Shown here piece by piece: positions 41,643-50,487 of a stretch of 64,000 nucleotides of DNA. Both the position numbers and the translations under genes were made by a program. Each line of letters starts with the position of its first letter. The first letter of the stretch is position 1. The DNA is taken from NCBI GenBank assembly GCA_963797765.1, contig CAWCQU010000003.1, positions 806,001-870,000 of the forward strand, read 5' to 3'. The notes under the pieces were generated by a model. It was given only the letters and a program-made list of their open reading frames with translations, was not told where the DNA came from and ran no database searches. This stretch comes from JBGPTK01 sp963797765. GTDB lineage: Bacteria; Acidobacteriota; Terriglobia; Acidiferrales; UBA7541.

Positions 41643-42296
41643 CTAATTATTGTGCGGGTGATGTTCGCGCGTGACTTTCACGTCGACCGGGGAATACATC
41701 TTCGCCGAAGGATGCGCGCGTTTCTCGTAGGCTTCGATTTGATTCGCGTGCACCAGTGACAGGCCGATATCGTCGAGGCCTTTCATCAGGCAATCCTTGC
41801 GGAACGGATCCACTTCGAAAGAATATTTCAATCCGTAATCGTCGGTGATGGTTTGCTTTTCCAAGTCAATGTGAAGCTGGTATCCCGGGTGCGCTTCGGT
41901 GCGAAGGAATAATTCCTGCACCTGGTCTTCCGGCAATGTGATGGGAAGGATTCCGTTCTTGTAACAATTATTGTTGAAGATGTCGGCATAACTCGGCGCG
42001 ATCACTACGCGAAATCCGTAATCGAGAATGGCCCACGGCGCGTGTTCGCGGCTCGATCCGCAGCCGAAATTCGCGCGCGCGATCATCACGGATGCGCCTT
42101 CATAGCGCGGATGATTCAGCACGAAATCCGGATTCGGTTTTTCGCCCGGCAAATAACGCCAGTCATAAAAAAGAACCCGGCCATACCCTTCGCGCGTTTG
42201 CAATTTCAAAAACTGTTTCGGCACCATCTGGTCGGTGTCCACGTTGACGCGGTCGAGCGGCGCCACTTTTCCACTGTGCTTGATAATTGGCTTCAT
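41643..42296 (-). CDS. leuD: 3-isopropylmalate dehydratase small subunit
   Basis: The swivel-domain subunit that completes LeuC to isomerise 2- and 3-isopropylmalate in leucine synthesis. Marks: VNVDTDQMVPKQFLK near residue 18, the ANFGCGSSREHAPWAL-like segment near 75 (here HAPWAIL), and FNNNCYKNGILPI. From ATG 42296 it has 217 residues. GGAAG upstream supports this start over the longer frame to 42338. It follows leuC by 42 bases on the minus strand. Confidence 0.96.
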   Translation of the reverse strand: MKPIIKHSGKVAPLDRVNVDTDQMVPKQFLKLQTREGYGRVLFYDWRYLPGEKPNPDFVLNHPRYEGASVMIARANFGCGSSREHAPWAILDYGFRVVIAPSYADIFNNNCYKNGILPITLPEDQVQELFLRTEAHPGYQLHIDLEKQTITDDYGLKYSFEVDPFRKDCLMKGLDDIGLSLVHANQIEAYEKRAHPSAKMYSPVDVKVTREHHPHNN

Positions 42297-42338
42297 AAAG
42301 TTTCTTCCTTCCGAATTTCGAATCACTCGCCAAACCAA

Positions 42339-43760
42339 CTACTCGGCGCCGTTGACGTCCCACTTGCGAATATCCACAAAGTGGCCTTCGATCGCAGCAG
42401 CAGCGGCCATCATCGGGCTCACCAAATGCGTTCGGCTTCCCGCGCCCTGGCGGCCTTCAAAATTTCGATTGGAAGTGCTGGCCGAGCGTTCGCCGCGCGG
42501 CAACACGTCGTCGTTCATTCCAATGCACATGCTGCAGCCCGCGTCGCGCCATTCAAAACCAGCGGCGACGAAAATCTTGTCGAGGCCTTCTTTTTCCGCT
42601 TCGGCTTTCACCAGGCGCGAACCGGGAACCACCAGCGCCTGCTTCAGCGATTTCGCCACATGCCTGCCTTCCACCACGTGGGCTGCAGCCCGCAAATCTT
42701 CGATTCGTGAATTGGTGCAAGAGCCAATAAACACGCGGTCGAGCGGAATATCGACGATCGGAGTGCCGGGTCGAAGATCCATGTATTGCAACGCGCGCTC
42801 GGCTGCCTGGCGATTCACGTTGTCGGTGAACGACGCGGGATCGGGCACGCGGCTGGAAATGTCCGTGACCATTCCCGGATTTGTTCCCCAAGTAACCATC
42901 GGCGCAAGTTCGCGTTCTTCCAGAATCACGGTGTCATCAAATTTCGCGCCGGGATCGCTCACCAGCGTGCGCCAGTGCGCCACGGTATCCTGAAATTCTT
43001 TTCCGCGCGGCACAAACGGGCGTCCTTCGAGATATGCGAATGTGGTGTCGTCGGGAGCGACCATTCCCGCGCGGGCTCCGCCTTCGATGGTCATGTTGCA
43101 AAGAGTCATTCGGCCTTCCACGGAAAGTCCCCGAATCGCTTCACCCGTATATTCGATCACGTGTCCATTGCCGCCGGCGATTCCGATTTTGCCGATGATG
43201 GCGAGAACGATGTCTTTCGCGGTGACGCCTTTCGGCCGCTTGCCATTCACCTGCACCTTCATTGTTTGCGATTTAAATTGCTGCAGGCATTGCGTGGCCA
43301 GAACGTGTTCGATCTCGCTGGTGCCGATGCCGAATGCCAACGCGCCAAGCGCGCCGTGAGTGGAAGTGTGGCTGTCTCCGCAGACGATGGTTTGTCCGGG
43401 CTGAGTGATGCCGAGTTCGGGGCCGATCACGTGCACGATGCCTTGATTCCCGCTGTGCATATCGAAAAGATACACGCCCGATTCACGGCAATTCCGTTCC
43501 AGGGCTTCGAACTGGCCGCGCGCATCCGCATCGAGAACCGGCAACAGGCGATTCTTGGTGGAAACGGAATGGTCCATGACGGCAAAAGTAAGATCAGGGC
43601 GGCGTACTTTGCGCCCGGCTGCTTTCAGTCCTGCAAATGCTTGAGGCGAAGTCCCCTCGTGGATCAGGTGGCGGTCAATGTAAATGAGGGAAGGTTGGCC
43701 AGGAGCTTCGTGGACAAGATGCGCATTCCAGATTTTTTCAAATAGCGTTGATGGTGGCAT
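42339..43760 (-). CDS. leuC: 3-isopropylmalate dehydratase large subunit
   Basis: The aconitase-type catalytic subunit of isopropylmalate isomerase with a 4Fe-4S cluster. The cluster cysteines are in FIGSCTNSRIEDL (near residue 344) and GCSMCIGMNDDVL. DRHLIHEGTSPQAFAGL at the N-terminus and GDSHTSTHGALGALAFGIG are also diagnostic. Length 473. It forms a unit with leuD. The LeuA-like gene lies 8 kb away and leuB is not in the window. Confidence 0.97.
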   Translation of the reverse strand: MPPSTLFEKIWNAHLVHEAPGQPSLIYIDRHLIHEGTSPQAFAGLKAAGRKVRRPDLTFAVMDHSVSTKNRLLPVLDADARGQFEALERNCRESGVYLFDMHSGNQGIVHVIGPELGITQPGQTIVCGDSHTSTHGALGALAFGIGTSEIEHVLATQCLQQFKSQTMKVQVNGKRPKGVTAKDIVLAIIGKIGIAGGNGHVIEYTGEAIRGLSVEGRMTLCNMTIEGGARAGMVAPDDTTFAYLEGRPFVPRGKEFQDTVAHWRTLVSDPGAKFDDTVILEERELAPMVTWGTNPGMVTDISSRVPDPASFTDNVNRQAAERALQYMDLRPGTPIVDIPLDRVFIGSCTNSRIEDLRAAAHVVEGRHVAKSLKQALVVPGSRLVKAEAEKEGLDKIFVAAGFEWRDAGCSMCIGMNDDVLPRGERSASTSNRNFEGRQGAGSRTHLVSPMMAAAAAIEGHFVDIRKWDVNGAE

Positions 43761-44128
43761 AGGTCTCCACTCCGTACTCTACCAAGCTGCGCGAAGAATT
43801 CCAATCGCAACAGAAAGCGGTGGCGGGCCAGTTCGCCGTATCACAGCCACTCTTCGCTGAGCATCGACCGAACGCCTGGACTTACGCGCACACTCCTGAG
43901 GGCCAGTGCCACCAAATCCAGCCAGAAATATCTCAGCGGAAGCATCTGATGTGATCCAGTATCAGTCTGGAACGTCAAATTCACGGCCGGAAACCATAGT
44001 ACTACTTGTGCCCAGTGTGGCAACTCGCTTACAAACGAAGGCTGCAATTGTCTAAAGCCGGGAGTTGACCAGCAATGGTATAATTATAGATCGGAAAAGT
44101 CTCGCCGCGCCGCGAGGGGAGTCACAGA
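43761..44128. other. Intergenic region between divergent leuC and htrA-like genes
   Basis: No convincing gene. A 68-codon frame on the minus strand (43841-44047) has no ribosome-binding site and is not counted. TATAAT at 44079-44084 is a good -10 for the protease gene, without a clear -35 at normal spacing. No leucine-rich leader peptide or T-box was recognised before leuC. Confidence 0.5.
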
Positions 44129-45682
44129 ATGGGGATCCAGATTCAAGAATTGGTGGATTGGGTAAGGCGGCGAAAAATCTTCGCCACGCTGCTGGTGATC
44201 TTTACGCTGGCGATCGGCATTATGGTCGGGACGCTGATCTCCGGGCACGCGCTGGCGACCAAGGCGCAGACTTCGCCAAACGGCGTGACGCTACTTGCGA
44301 TCCCCGAGCCCATCCAACTATCGGGAACCTTCGCCGGAATCTCGACCAAGCTGGAACCTGCCGTCGTGAATATCTCAACGACGCAGGTGATCGACCACCC
44401 CAAAGCAAAAAAGAGTCCGCGGCGCAATGGCGATCCCTTCCAGGATTTCTTCGACAAATTTTTTGAATCGCCGGATGACGGGCCTTCCGCCGAGCGCAGT
44501 CTGGGTTCCGGAATGATCGTGGACAAGAAGGGCTACATCCTGACCAATCAACACGTAATCGACCAGGCCACGAAAATTCAAGTGACGCTGAACGGCGATC
44601 TGAAGAATTACACCGCGAAATTGATCGGAACGGACTCGGAAACGGACGTCGCCGTGATTAAAATTGATTCCGATCACGATCTGCCTGTGGCGCGGCTTGG
44701 AAATTCCGATGGAGTGCAGGTGGGCGACTGGGTGCTGGCGTTCGGCAGCCCATTTGGATTGCAAGCCACGGTGACCGCCGGAATCGTCAGCGCAAAAGAC
44801 CGCAGCAACGTGGGCAAGCAATTCCAAAGATTCGTTCAGACCGACGCGGCGATCAATCCGGGAAATTCCGGAGGGCCGCTGGTGAACATGGCCGGGGAAG
44901 TGATTGGAATCAACACGGCAATTTTCACAGGGAGCCGGGGATTCGAAGGCGTGGGATTTGCATTGCCGTCGAACACGGCCATCACTGTTTACAACCAACT
45001 GGTAACCAACGGGCACGTGACGCGAGGCTCGATCGGAATCAGCTTTCAGGAAGATCGCAGCAATAATCCGGTGCTGATGCGGCAAATGGGAGCGCCTTAC
45101 GGAATTGTGGTGGAGTTGGTGCAGCCGGGGGGCCCCGCGGACAAGGCGGGTATCCAGACCGGAGACATCATAACGGAAGTGAATGGAAAGGCGGTGCGCA
45201 CAGGTTCGGACCTGGTGAACCCAATCGCGCAAACCACCATCGGCGAGAAAGTGGTGATCCGCTATGTGCGCAATAGAGTGTCGAAGGATGTGACGGTTAC
45301 CGTGGGCGACCGGTCGAAAGTTTTCCCGGAAACGGCGAACGCTGCTCCGGGACAAGAGCCGGAAGAAGCCGAGCCAATGCAGTTCGGATTGCGCGCGGAA
45401 GAATTGACGCCGGAAGTAGCCCGCCGCCTGGGGATGGATAAAATCCAAGGAATTGTGGTGACGGAAGTGGAGCCTGCCAGCTTCGCGGAGGACATCGGCT
45501 TCTCGCGCGGCGACGTAATTTCGGAAGTAAATCATGTTGCTGTCACGGGAATGGCCGATTACAAGAGAGAGGTTTCCAAACTGAAGGCAGGACAAGATGT
45601 GCTGTTCAAGGTCCAGCGACGCGCGGATGCGCAGCGCGTGCTGACTCTTTTCCTGGCCGGAACCGTGCCGCAGGGGCAATAG
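44129..45682 (+). CDS. HtrA/Deg-family serine protease
   Basis: A 517-residue periplasmic quality-control protease anchored by one N-terminal span (IFATLLVIFTLAIGIMVGTL). The catalytic triad is His142 (LTNQHVID), Asp173 (SETDVAVIKI) and Ser247 (NPGNSGGPLV). Two PDZ domains follow, the first around GIVVELVQPGGPADKAGIQ and the second around GIVVTEVEPASFAEDIGFS. GAGGGGAG lies about 7 bases before the ATG. The next gene starts on the base after its stop codon, so the two are tightly coupled. Confidence 0.95.
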   Translation: MGIQIQELVDWVRRRKIFATLLVIFTLAIGIMVGTLISGHALATKAQTSPNGVTLLAIPEPIQLSGTFAGISTKLEPAVVNISTTQVIDHPKAKKSPRRNGDPFQDFFDKFFESPDDGPSAERSLGSGMIVDKKGYILTNQHVIDQATKIQVTLNGDLKNYTAKLIGTDSETDVAVIKIDSDHDLPVARLGNSDGVQVGDWVLAFGSPFGLQATVTAGIVSAKDRSNVGKQFQRFVQTDAAINPGNSGGPLVNMAGEVIGINTAIFTGSRGFEGVGFALPSNTAITVYNQLVTNGHVTRGSIGISFQEDRSNNPVLMRQMGAPYGIVVELVQPGGPADKAGIQTGDIITEVNGKAVRTGSDLVNPIAQTTIGEKVVIRYVRNRVSKDVTVTVGDRSKVFPETANAAPGQEPEEAEPMQFGLRAEELTPEVARRLGMDKIQGIVVTEVEPASFAEDIGFSRGDVISEVNHVAVTGMADYKREVSKLKAGQDVLFKVQRRADAQRVLTLFLAGTVPQGQ

Positions 45683-46177
45683 ATGAAAACTCATTCGATT
45701 TCGGGCGCGTTGCAAAAGCGCCGGGCGATTTTGCCGGCGGCGTTGGTACTGTTGGCGGCGATTCCATTGATTGCGGCTAGTGCTTTTGCGAGTGCTACGG
45801 GCGCTAGCAAGAAATCCGCGAATGCGCCTTCCATAAAGAGCACGAAGAAGACAGGAAAGTATAGCAAAGCGAAAACGAAGAAGGTGAAAGGGCAGATGGC
45901 GCCGGCTCCCGATCGCATTTCGGAAATACAATCCGCACTTGCGCGCGACGGATATTACAAAGGCGATCCCAGCGGAAAGCTCGACGACCACACGCAAGAA
46001 GCGCTGCGGAAGTTTCAAGAAACGCAAGGGCTGAATCCCAGCGGCAAGCTCGATGCGTTGACACTCGAAAAGTTGGGCCTCGGCGCTGATACGGCTGGCG
46101 TGGGCGCTCCACGGCCTCCCGTGGCTCCTACTCCTAATCCGGTGACATCCAGTTCCGTAACACCGCGTTCCTCGTAG
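45683..46177 (+). CDS. Exported peptidoglycan-binding-domain protein
   Basis: A 164-residue exported protein. A long signal sequence (RAILPAALVLLAAIPLIAASAFA) is followed by a Lys/Ser-rich linker and a PG_binding_1-type domain: ISEIQSALARDGYYKGDPSG, then DHTQEALRKFQETQGLNPSG, then LDALTLEKLGL. A Pro/Thr/Ser tail ends it. It begins immediately after the HtrA-like stop codon, so it may tether or localise that protease at the cell wall. That partnership is inference from gene order only. Confidence 0.87.
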   Translation: MKTHSISGALQKRRAILPAALVLLAAIPLIAASAFASATGASKKSANAPSIKSTKKTGKYSKAKTKKVKGQMAPAPDRISEIQSALARDGYYKGDPSGKLDDHTQEALRKFQETQGLNPSGKLDALTLEKLGLGADTAGVGAPRPPVAPTPNPVTSSSVTPRSS

Positions 46178-46233
46178 GCCGCTGATTGCTTCCGGAGAAA
46201 GTCTCTGCTTCTCGAGCATCTGTGATTCACTCT

Positions 46234-46260
46234 GGATTCCTCACTTCGTTCGGAATGACA
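46234..46260 (-). repeat. Dispersed repeat, family D copy 5 (inverted)
   Basis: GGATTCCTCACTTCGTTCGG then AATGACA on the plus strand. Confidence 0.65.
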
Positions 46261-46431
46261 CACAGCCACGCCTTTCTGCAAATTGACAAGCTAAGCAATG
46301 GACCCAGACGACGCCTTTGAATTGGCGGAGCGTTGACGGGTTGTCGCGCGCTTGCTAGAGTGATTTTTGCGCAGGATTGGGCAAGCGTAACTTTCCCGCA
46401 CGGTGAATCCAATTCAATCGCAGGAGGCAGC

Positions 46432-47949
46432 ATGGCTACGGCAACGATGCCCCGGACCTATAAAAATTTTATCAACGGCGAGTGGGTGAATTCGAACAGC
46501 GGCAAAGCCATTGAGAATCGCAATCCGGCGGACAGCAGCGAATTGGTGGGAATGTTTCCGGCGTCCACGGAGGAGGATGTGATTGCCGCGGTGGAAGCGG
46601 CGCGCGAGGCCTACGAATCGTGGAGACTGGTGCCGGCGCCCCGGCGCGCGGAGATTCTGTTTCGCGCGGCGGAGATGTTGCTGAGCCGGAAGGATGATCT
46701 GGCGCGCGACATGACTCGCGAGATGGGAAAGATTTTGACCGAAACGCGCGGCGATGTGCAGGAAGCGATCGACATGACCTACCTGATGGCGGGCGAAGGT
46801 CGGCGGCTATTTGGCCAGACCACGCCATCGGAACTGCCCAATAAATTCGCGATGAGCGTGCGCGTGCCGCGAGGAGTGGCGGGGCTGATCACTCCCTGGA
46901 ATTTTCCGATGGCCATTCCGTCGTGGAAAATGATGCCTGCGCTGGTGTGCGGAAATACGGTGGTGATCAAACCGGCGCAGGATACTCCGCTTTCGACCCA
47001 CAACCTGGTGCAGGTGCTGCATGAGGCGGGCCTGCCGAAAGGAGTTGTGAACCTGGTTTATGGATCGGGCAGGGAAGTGGGAACGGCACTGCTCCAGAAC
47101 GCCGGCGTGAAACTGGTGAGTTTTACCGGATCGACTGATGTAGGCCGCATCGTGAGCGAAGCGTGCGCGCCGGCATTCAAGGGATGCCACCTGGAGATGG
47201 GTGGGAAAAACATTATCGTGGTGATGGACGATGCCAATCTGGATTTGGCGGTGGATGGAGCGATCTGGGGAGCTTTCGGCACCAGCGGGCAACGCTGCAC
47301 GGCAGCGAGCCGGGTGGCTGTGCAGAAGAAAGTGTACAAGGAATTCACCGAGAAATTTGTGGAGCGCGCAAAATCGCTGAAAGTGGGAGACGGATTGGAT
47401 GTGACGTCCGAGATGGGGCCGGTGGTGAACGAATCGCAGCTGAACACGGTGATGAAATATGTGGAGATCGGAAAGAATGAAGGAGCCAGGCTGGCTGCGG
47501 GCGGGCACCGGCTGTCGGATGGCGCGTATGCGCGCGGCTGGTTCCACGAGCCGACTGTGTTCCTGGATTGCGATCCGCAGATGCGAATTTGCCAGGAGGA
47601 AATATTCGGACCGGTGGTAAGTGTGATCCCGTTCGAGGATTTGGACGGTGCGTTGACCATCGCGAATGGCGTGCAATATGGGCTTTCCGCGTCGATTTAC
47701 ACGCGGAACATCAACCAGGCGTTTCGCGCGCAGCGAGACCTGGAGACGGGAATTGTTTACGTGAATGCTCCGACGATCGGCGCGGAAACGCACTTGCCGT
47801 TTGGCGGCACGAAGAACACCGGGAACGGGCACCGCGAATCGGGTATTGCAGCGCTGGAGTTTTATTCGGAATGGAAGACGGTGTATATCGATTTCTCAGA
47901 CAAGCTGCAGCGGGCGCAGATTGATACGGAAACATCGGGCGGTGAGTAG
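46432..47949 (+). CDS. Aldehyde dehydrogenase family protein (2)
   Basis: A 505-residue NAD(P)-dependent aldehyde dehydrogenase. Marks in order: LITPWNFPMAIPSWKMMPAL, SFTGSTDVGRIVSEA, general-base Glu in LEMGGKNIIVV, catalytic Cys in SGQRCTAASR, and the closing THLPFGGTKNTGNGHRESG. The last motif resembles semialdehyde dehydrogenases acting on aminoadipate or ketoglutarate semialdehydes, but substrate cannot be fixed. ATG 46432 has AGGAGG 5 bases upstream, which decides the start against the longer frame. It stands alone. Confidence 0.92.
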   Translation: MATATMPRTYKNFINGEWVNSNSGKAIENRNPADSSELVGMFPASTEEDVIAAVEAAREAYESWRLVPAPRRAEILFRAAEMLLSRKDDLARDMTREMGKILTETRGDVQEAIDMTYLMAGEGRRLFGQTTPSELPNKFAMSVRVPRGVAGLITPWNFPMAIPSWKMMPALVCGNTVVIKPAQDTPLSTHNLVQVLHEAGLPKGVVNLVYGSGREVGTALLQNAGVKLVSFTGSTDVGRIVSEACAPAFKGCHLEMGGKNIIVVMDDANLDLAVDGAIWGAFGTSGQRCTAASRVAVQKKVYKEFTEKFVERAKSLKVGDGLDVTSEMGPVVNESQLNTVMKYVEIGKNEGARLAAGGHRLSDGAYARGWFHEPTVFLDCDPQMRICQEEIFGPVVSVIPFEDLDGALTIANGVQYGLSASIYTRNINQAFRAQRDLETGIVYVNAPTIGAETHLPFGGTKNTGNGHRESGIAALEFYSEWKTVYIDFSDKLQRAQIDTETSGGE

Positions 47950-48361
47950 GCGTGGATTTACGGAAATCGATGGCGCATTAGTGCCTCTCGGTTAAGTCGT
48001 GGTATGGAATTCGTGGTCGCCGGTAAGCACCGAGGCCCGGAAGCTTCAGCCTCAGGGGCTGAAGCCCTTTTGTTTATCGAAGCAAGTATGCCGGAGCAAA
48101 AGCTCCGACCCCCTAAAATCCTGGGCCTGCGATGAATTTGGACATCAACTTCGTTCGAGTGTGTTGGAAGAATTTGCAAGATTGTGCCGAAGACTTTCTG
48201 CCGCAATTTGAGTGTCGTTTCCAACCAAAATTCATTCCGCTGCGTCCATAGTCCAAGAACCGCGAATCGGCTAAACTCAGCCTGGGTGGAGCCGCATCGA
48301 ACTGACACATTGTGGTGAAATGCTGCGTATCAGGATTGAATGTTAACCGGGGGAGGAATTT
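47950..48361. other. Intergenic region with an inverted family B repeat
   Basis: No gene is supported. Family B occupies 48041-48115 in inverted orientation. The remainder is without coding signature, ending in the GGGGGAGG ribosome-binding site of the next gene. Confidence 0.5.
48041..48115 (-). repeat. Dispersed two-hairpin repeat, family B copy 3 (inverted)
   Basis: Both hairpins are present: CAGGGGCTGAAGCCC on the left and CGGAGCAAAAGCTCCG on the right, with a longer spacer than in copy 1. Confidence 0.75.
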
Positions 48362-49147
48362 ATGAAAATGAGATTCGGATGGATACTGGCGATTGCCGCG
48401 TTGCTATCCGTGCCGGCTTCGGCGCAGACGGCGGACGAAATTATTACGAAGAACATGGCGGCGCGCGGCGGAATGGAAAAGATCAAGGCGCTGAAATCGG
48501 TTCGAATCACGGGAAGGGTCGAGGTAGCGCCGGGACTCGATGCCCCGTTCCTGATTGAGATGAAAAGGCCGGAACGCTTCCGGATGGAGTTCACGATTCA
48601 AGGCATGACCGCGATCCAGAGCTACGACGGCAAGTCGGGATGGCAGATCATGCCGTTCACCGGCAATACGGATGCCGCGGCGCTCTCGCCCGAGGATACC
48701 AAGGACGCGCAGGAGAATGCTGATTTCGACGGTCCGCTGATGGATTACAAAGCGAGAGGAAACCAGGTGGAATTCCTGGGCAAGGAAGAGGTGGACGGCG
48801 CTCCCGCCTACAAATTGAAAATTTCGTTGAAAAATGGAGATGTGATTCAGGAATTCATCGATACGGAAACAAACCTGGAGGCGAAGGAAATCAGCACGCG
48901 GACGATTGGCGGGGAACCCAAAGTTGTGGAGCAGACTTTCAGTAATTACAGACCGGTGCAGGGCTTGATGTTCCCTTTCTCGCTGCAAAACGGCGTGAAG
49001 GACTCCGAGCAAAAGCAGAAAATCACCGTCGATAAAGTGGAATTGAATGTGCCGATCGATGATTCGAAATTCGCGATGCCCGCGCCGGCGCCCAAGGCTC
49101 CCGCGGCTCCGGCTGCGCCTGCGGCGCCGAACCCGCCTCAGCAATGA
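48362..49147 (+). CDS. Exported LolA/LolB-like outer-membrane-associated protein
   Basis: A 261-residue exported protein. A signal peptide (FGWILAIAALLSVPASAQ) precedes a domain with ADEIITKNMAARGGMEKIKAL, VRITGRVEVAPGLDAPF, RPERFRMEFTIQGMTAIQSYDG and YKLKISLKNGDVIQEFIDT. This is the half-barrel pattern of LolA/LolB-type lipid or lipoprotein carriers and of related unknown acidobacterial proteins. A Pro/Ala-rich tail (PAPAPKAPAAPAAPAAP) ends it. GGGGGAGG lies 5 bases before the ATG. No lipobox cysteine is present, so it is periplasmic rather than a lipoprotein. Function not established. Confidence 0.78.
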   Translation: MKMRFGWILAIAALLSVPASAQTADEIITKNMAARGGMEKIKALKSVRITGRVEVAPGLDAPFLIEMKRPERFRMEFTIQGMTAIQSYDGKSGWQIMPFTGNTDAAALSPEDTKDAQENADFDGPLMDYKARGNQVEFLGKEEVDGAPAYKLKISLKNGDVIQEFIDTETNLEAKEISTRTIGGEPKVVEQTFSNYRPVQGLMFPFSLQNGVKDSEQKQKITVDKVELNVPIDDSKFAMPAPAPKAPAAPAAPAAPNPPQQ

Positions 49148-49220
49148 TCGCCGGCACGAACGAATTAAAGACAGCAGGATTTGTCCGAGTGGCTCGACAG
49201 TTGATCCGTGTGACGTCGAC

Positions 49221-49250
49221 TCGGGGTCCCTCACTTCGTTCGGGATGACC
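49221..49250 (-). repeat. Dispersed repeat, family D copy 6 (inverted)
   Basis: GGGTCCCTCACTTCGTTCGG then GATGACCCG on the plus strand. Confidence 0.65.
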
Positions 49251-49320
49251 CGGCTTGAATGTGCGCCGGCGGCGCTCCAGATTTGCGGATGGATTGAGGG
49301 AGAGAAATCGGAACGAAAGC

Positions 49321-50160
49321 ATGAATTTGAGAATCCGATTGTTGAATTCCGCGGACATTCCGATGGCGATGCGGCTGAAGGACGGCGCCGGATGGAACCA
49401 GACGGCACTGGATTGGGAACGATTTATTATCGCCAGTCCGGAGGGATGTTTTGCGGCGGAAAGCGATGGGCGGCTGATCGGGACGTCCACTGCGATCATT
49501 TATGAAGGGAAGTTAGCCTGGATTGGCATGGTGATTGTAGAGCCGGAATTTCGAGGCCAGGGGATTGGAACGACGCTGCTGAAGCGAGCGATCGATCATC
49601 TCGATTCTCGAAAAATTCCTTGCATGAAGCTCGACGCCACGCCGCAGGGACGACCCTTGTATGAAAAATTCGGGTTTGTTGCCGAGTATAATATCGAGCG
49701 ATGGATGCTTAAACGGGCGGAGAGCGAAGCGGTAATCCGACAGGCGCCTGAAAGACTTGAAGAAGTATTGCGGATGGATCGCGCGGTGTTTGGGGCGGAT
49801 CGAAGCAAATTACTGCGATCCTTGGCGGCGTCGGCGCCGGAATTGACGCTGGCGGCCAAAGATGAGACTGGACCAGCCGGCTACACTTTTGGGCGGCGAG
49901 GATCGCGTGCCGACCAATTGGGGCCTTGGATGGCGCGTAGCGAGGATGTTGGCGCGATCCTATTGGATGAGTTCTTGCGTCGCTCGTCGCGCGATTTGAT
50001 TTTCGTGGATTGCATGGGGCGAAATTCGGCGGCGGTTCCGTTGGTAAAAGCGCGCGGATTCGAGCTTTCCAGGCCGCTCACTCGAATGTTTCGAGGAACG
50101 AATCAAAATGCGGGGAAGCCGGAGCTGCTGTACGGTTCCTTGGGTCCTGAATTCGGGTAG
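49321..50160 (+). CDS. Tandem GNAT-family N-acetyltransferase
   Basis: A 279-residue protein with two GNAT modules. The first contains the acetyl-CoA loop FRGQGIGTTLLKRAI near residue 80 and ends KFGFVAEYNIERWM. The second, less conserved, runs from VLRMDRAVFGADRSKLLRSL to a final RGFELSRPLTRMFRG, a layout seen in GNATs with an Acetyltransf_18-type C-terminal domain. Substrate unknown. ATG 49321 is preferred over the longer frame from 49255 because the protein then starts at the first strand (NLRIRLLNSADIPMAMRL). Confidence 0.85.
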   Translation: MNLRIRLLNSADIPMAMRLKDGAGWNQTALDWERFIIASPEGCFAAESDGRLIGTSTAIIYEGKLAWIGMVIVEPEFRGQGIGTTLLKRAIDHLDSRKIPCMKLDATPQGRPLYEKFGFVAEYNIERWMLKRAESEAVIRQAPERLEEVLRMDRAVFGADRSKLLRSLAASAPELTLAAKDETGPAGYTFGRRGSRADQLGPWMARSEDVGAILLDEFLRRSSRDLIFVDCMGRNSAAVPLVKARGFELSRPLTRMFRGTNQNAGKPELLYGSLGPEFG

Positions 50161-50487
50161 GCTCGCCATAGGTCGGCGTGCGAGGTGATTGGATGAGTTT
50201 TTCCCGTAATGGACGTGGAAGGTCAAAAGGAGCGGAAAAACGAATCGGGAACGGCTGGCGATTAGGGGGATGAGGAAAACTCGCGGGATGGATCGGGTAA
50301 GGGCAAGGAAGCACGTCAGTTCCAAATCTGAATAGGTCAGGCACAAGTTAAAATTAACATCAATGAAGGATTAGAGTTCCGTACTGGTATCGAGTAATCT
50401 TGTTCCAGATAGGGAATTTTTTAACCGCCTCGAAATTTCGTTATCGAATTAAACGACAGCAAATACAGGGCTTATTTTTTTTCCAGA
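50161..50487. other. AT-rich intergenic region before the HD-GYP gene
   Basis: From about 50330 the sequence is clearly more A/T-rich than the rest of the window, with runs of T and A. A GCGCA-TT-TGCGC hairpin lies near 50490. No gene is supported. A promoter region is likely here. Confidence 0.45.

Noticed and set aside
43841..44047. 68-codon ORF between leuC and the HtrA gene
   Set aside because: No start signals and no similarity to leucine leader peptides. The hydrophobic stretch is compatible with chance.
44065..44084. TTGACC...TATAAT as a canonical promoter for the HtrA gene
   Set aside because: The spacing is only 8 bases. The TATAAT may be real but this -35 is not its partner.
44375..46219. 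614-codon open frame on the minus strand
   Set aside because: Antisense to the HtrA protease and peptidoglycan-binding genes. Composition is that of a reverse-strand shadow.
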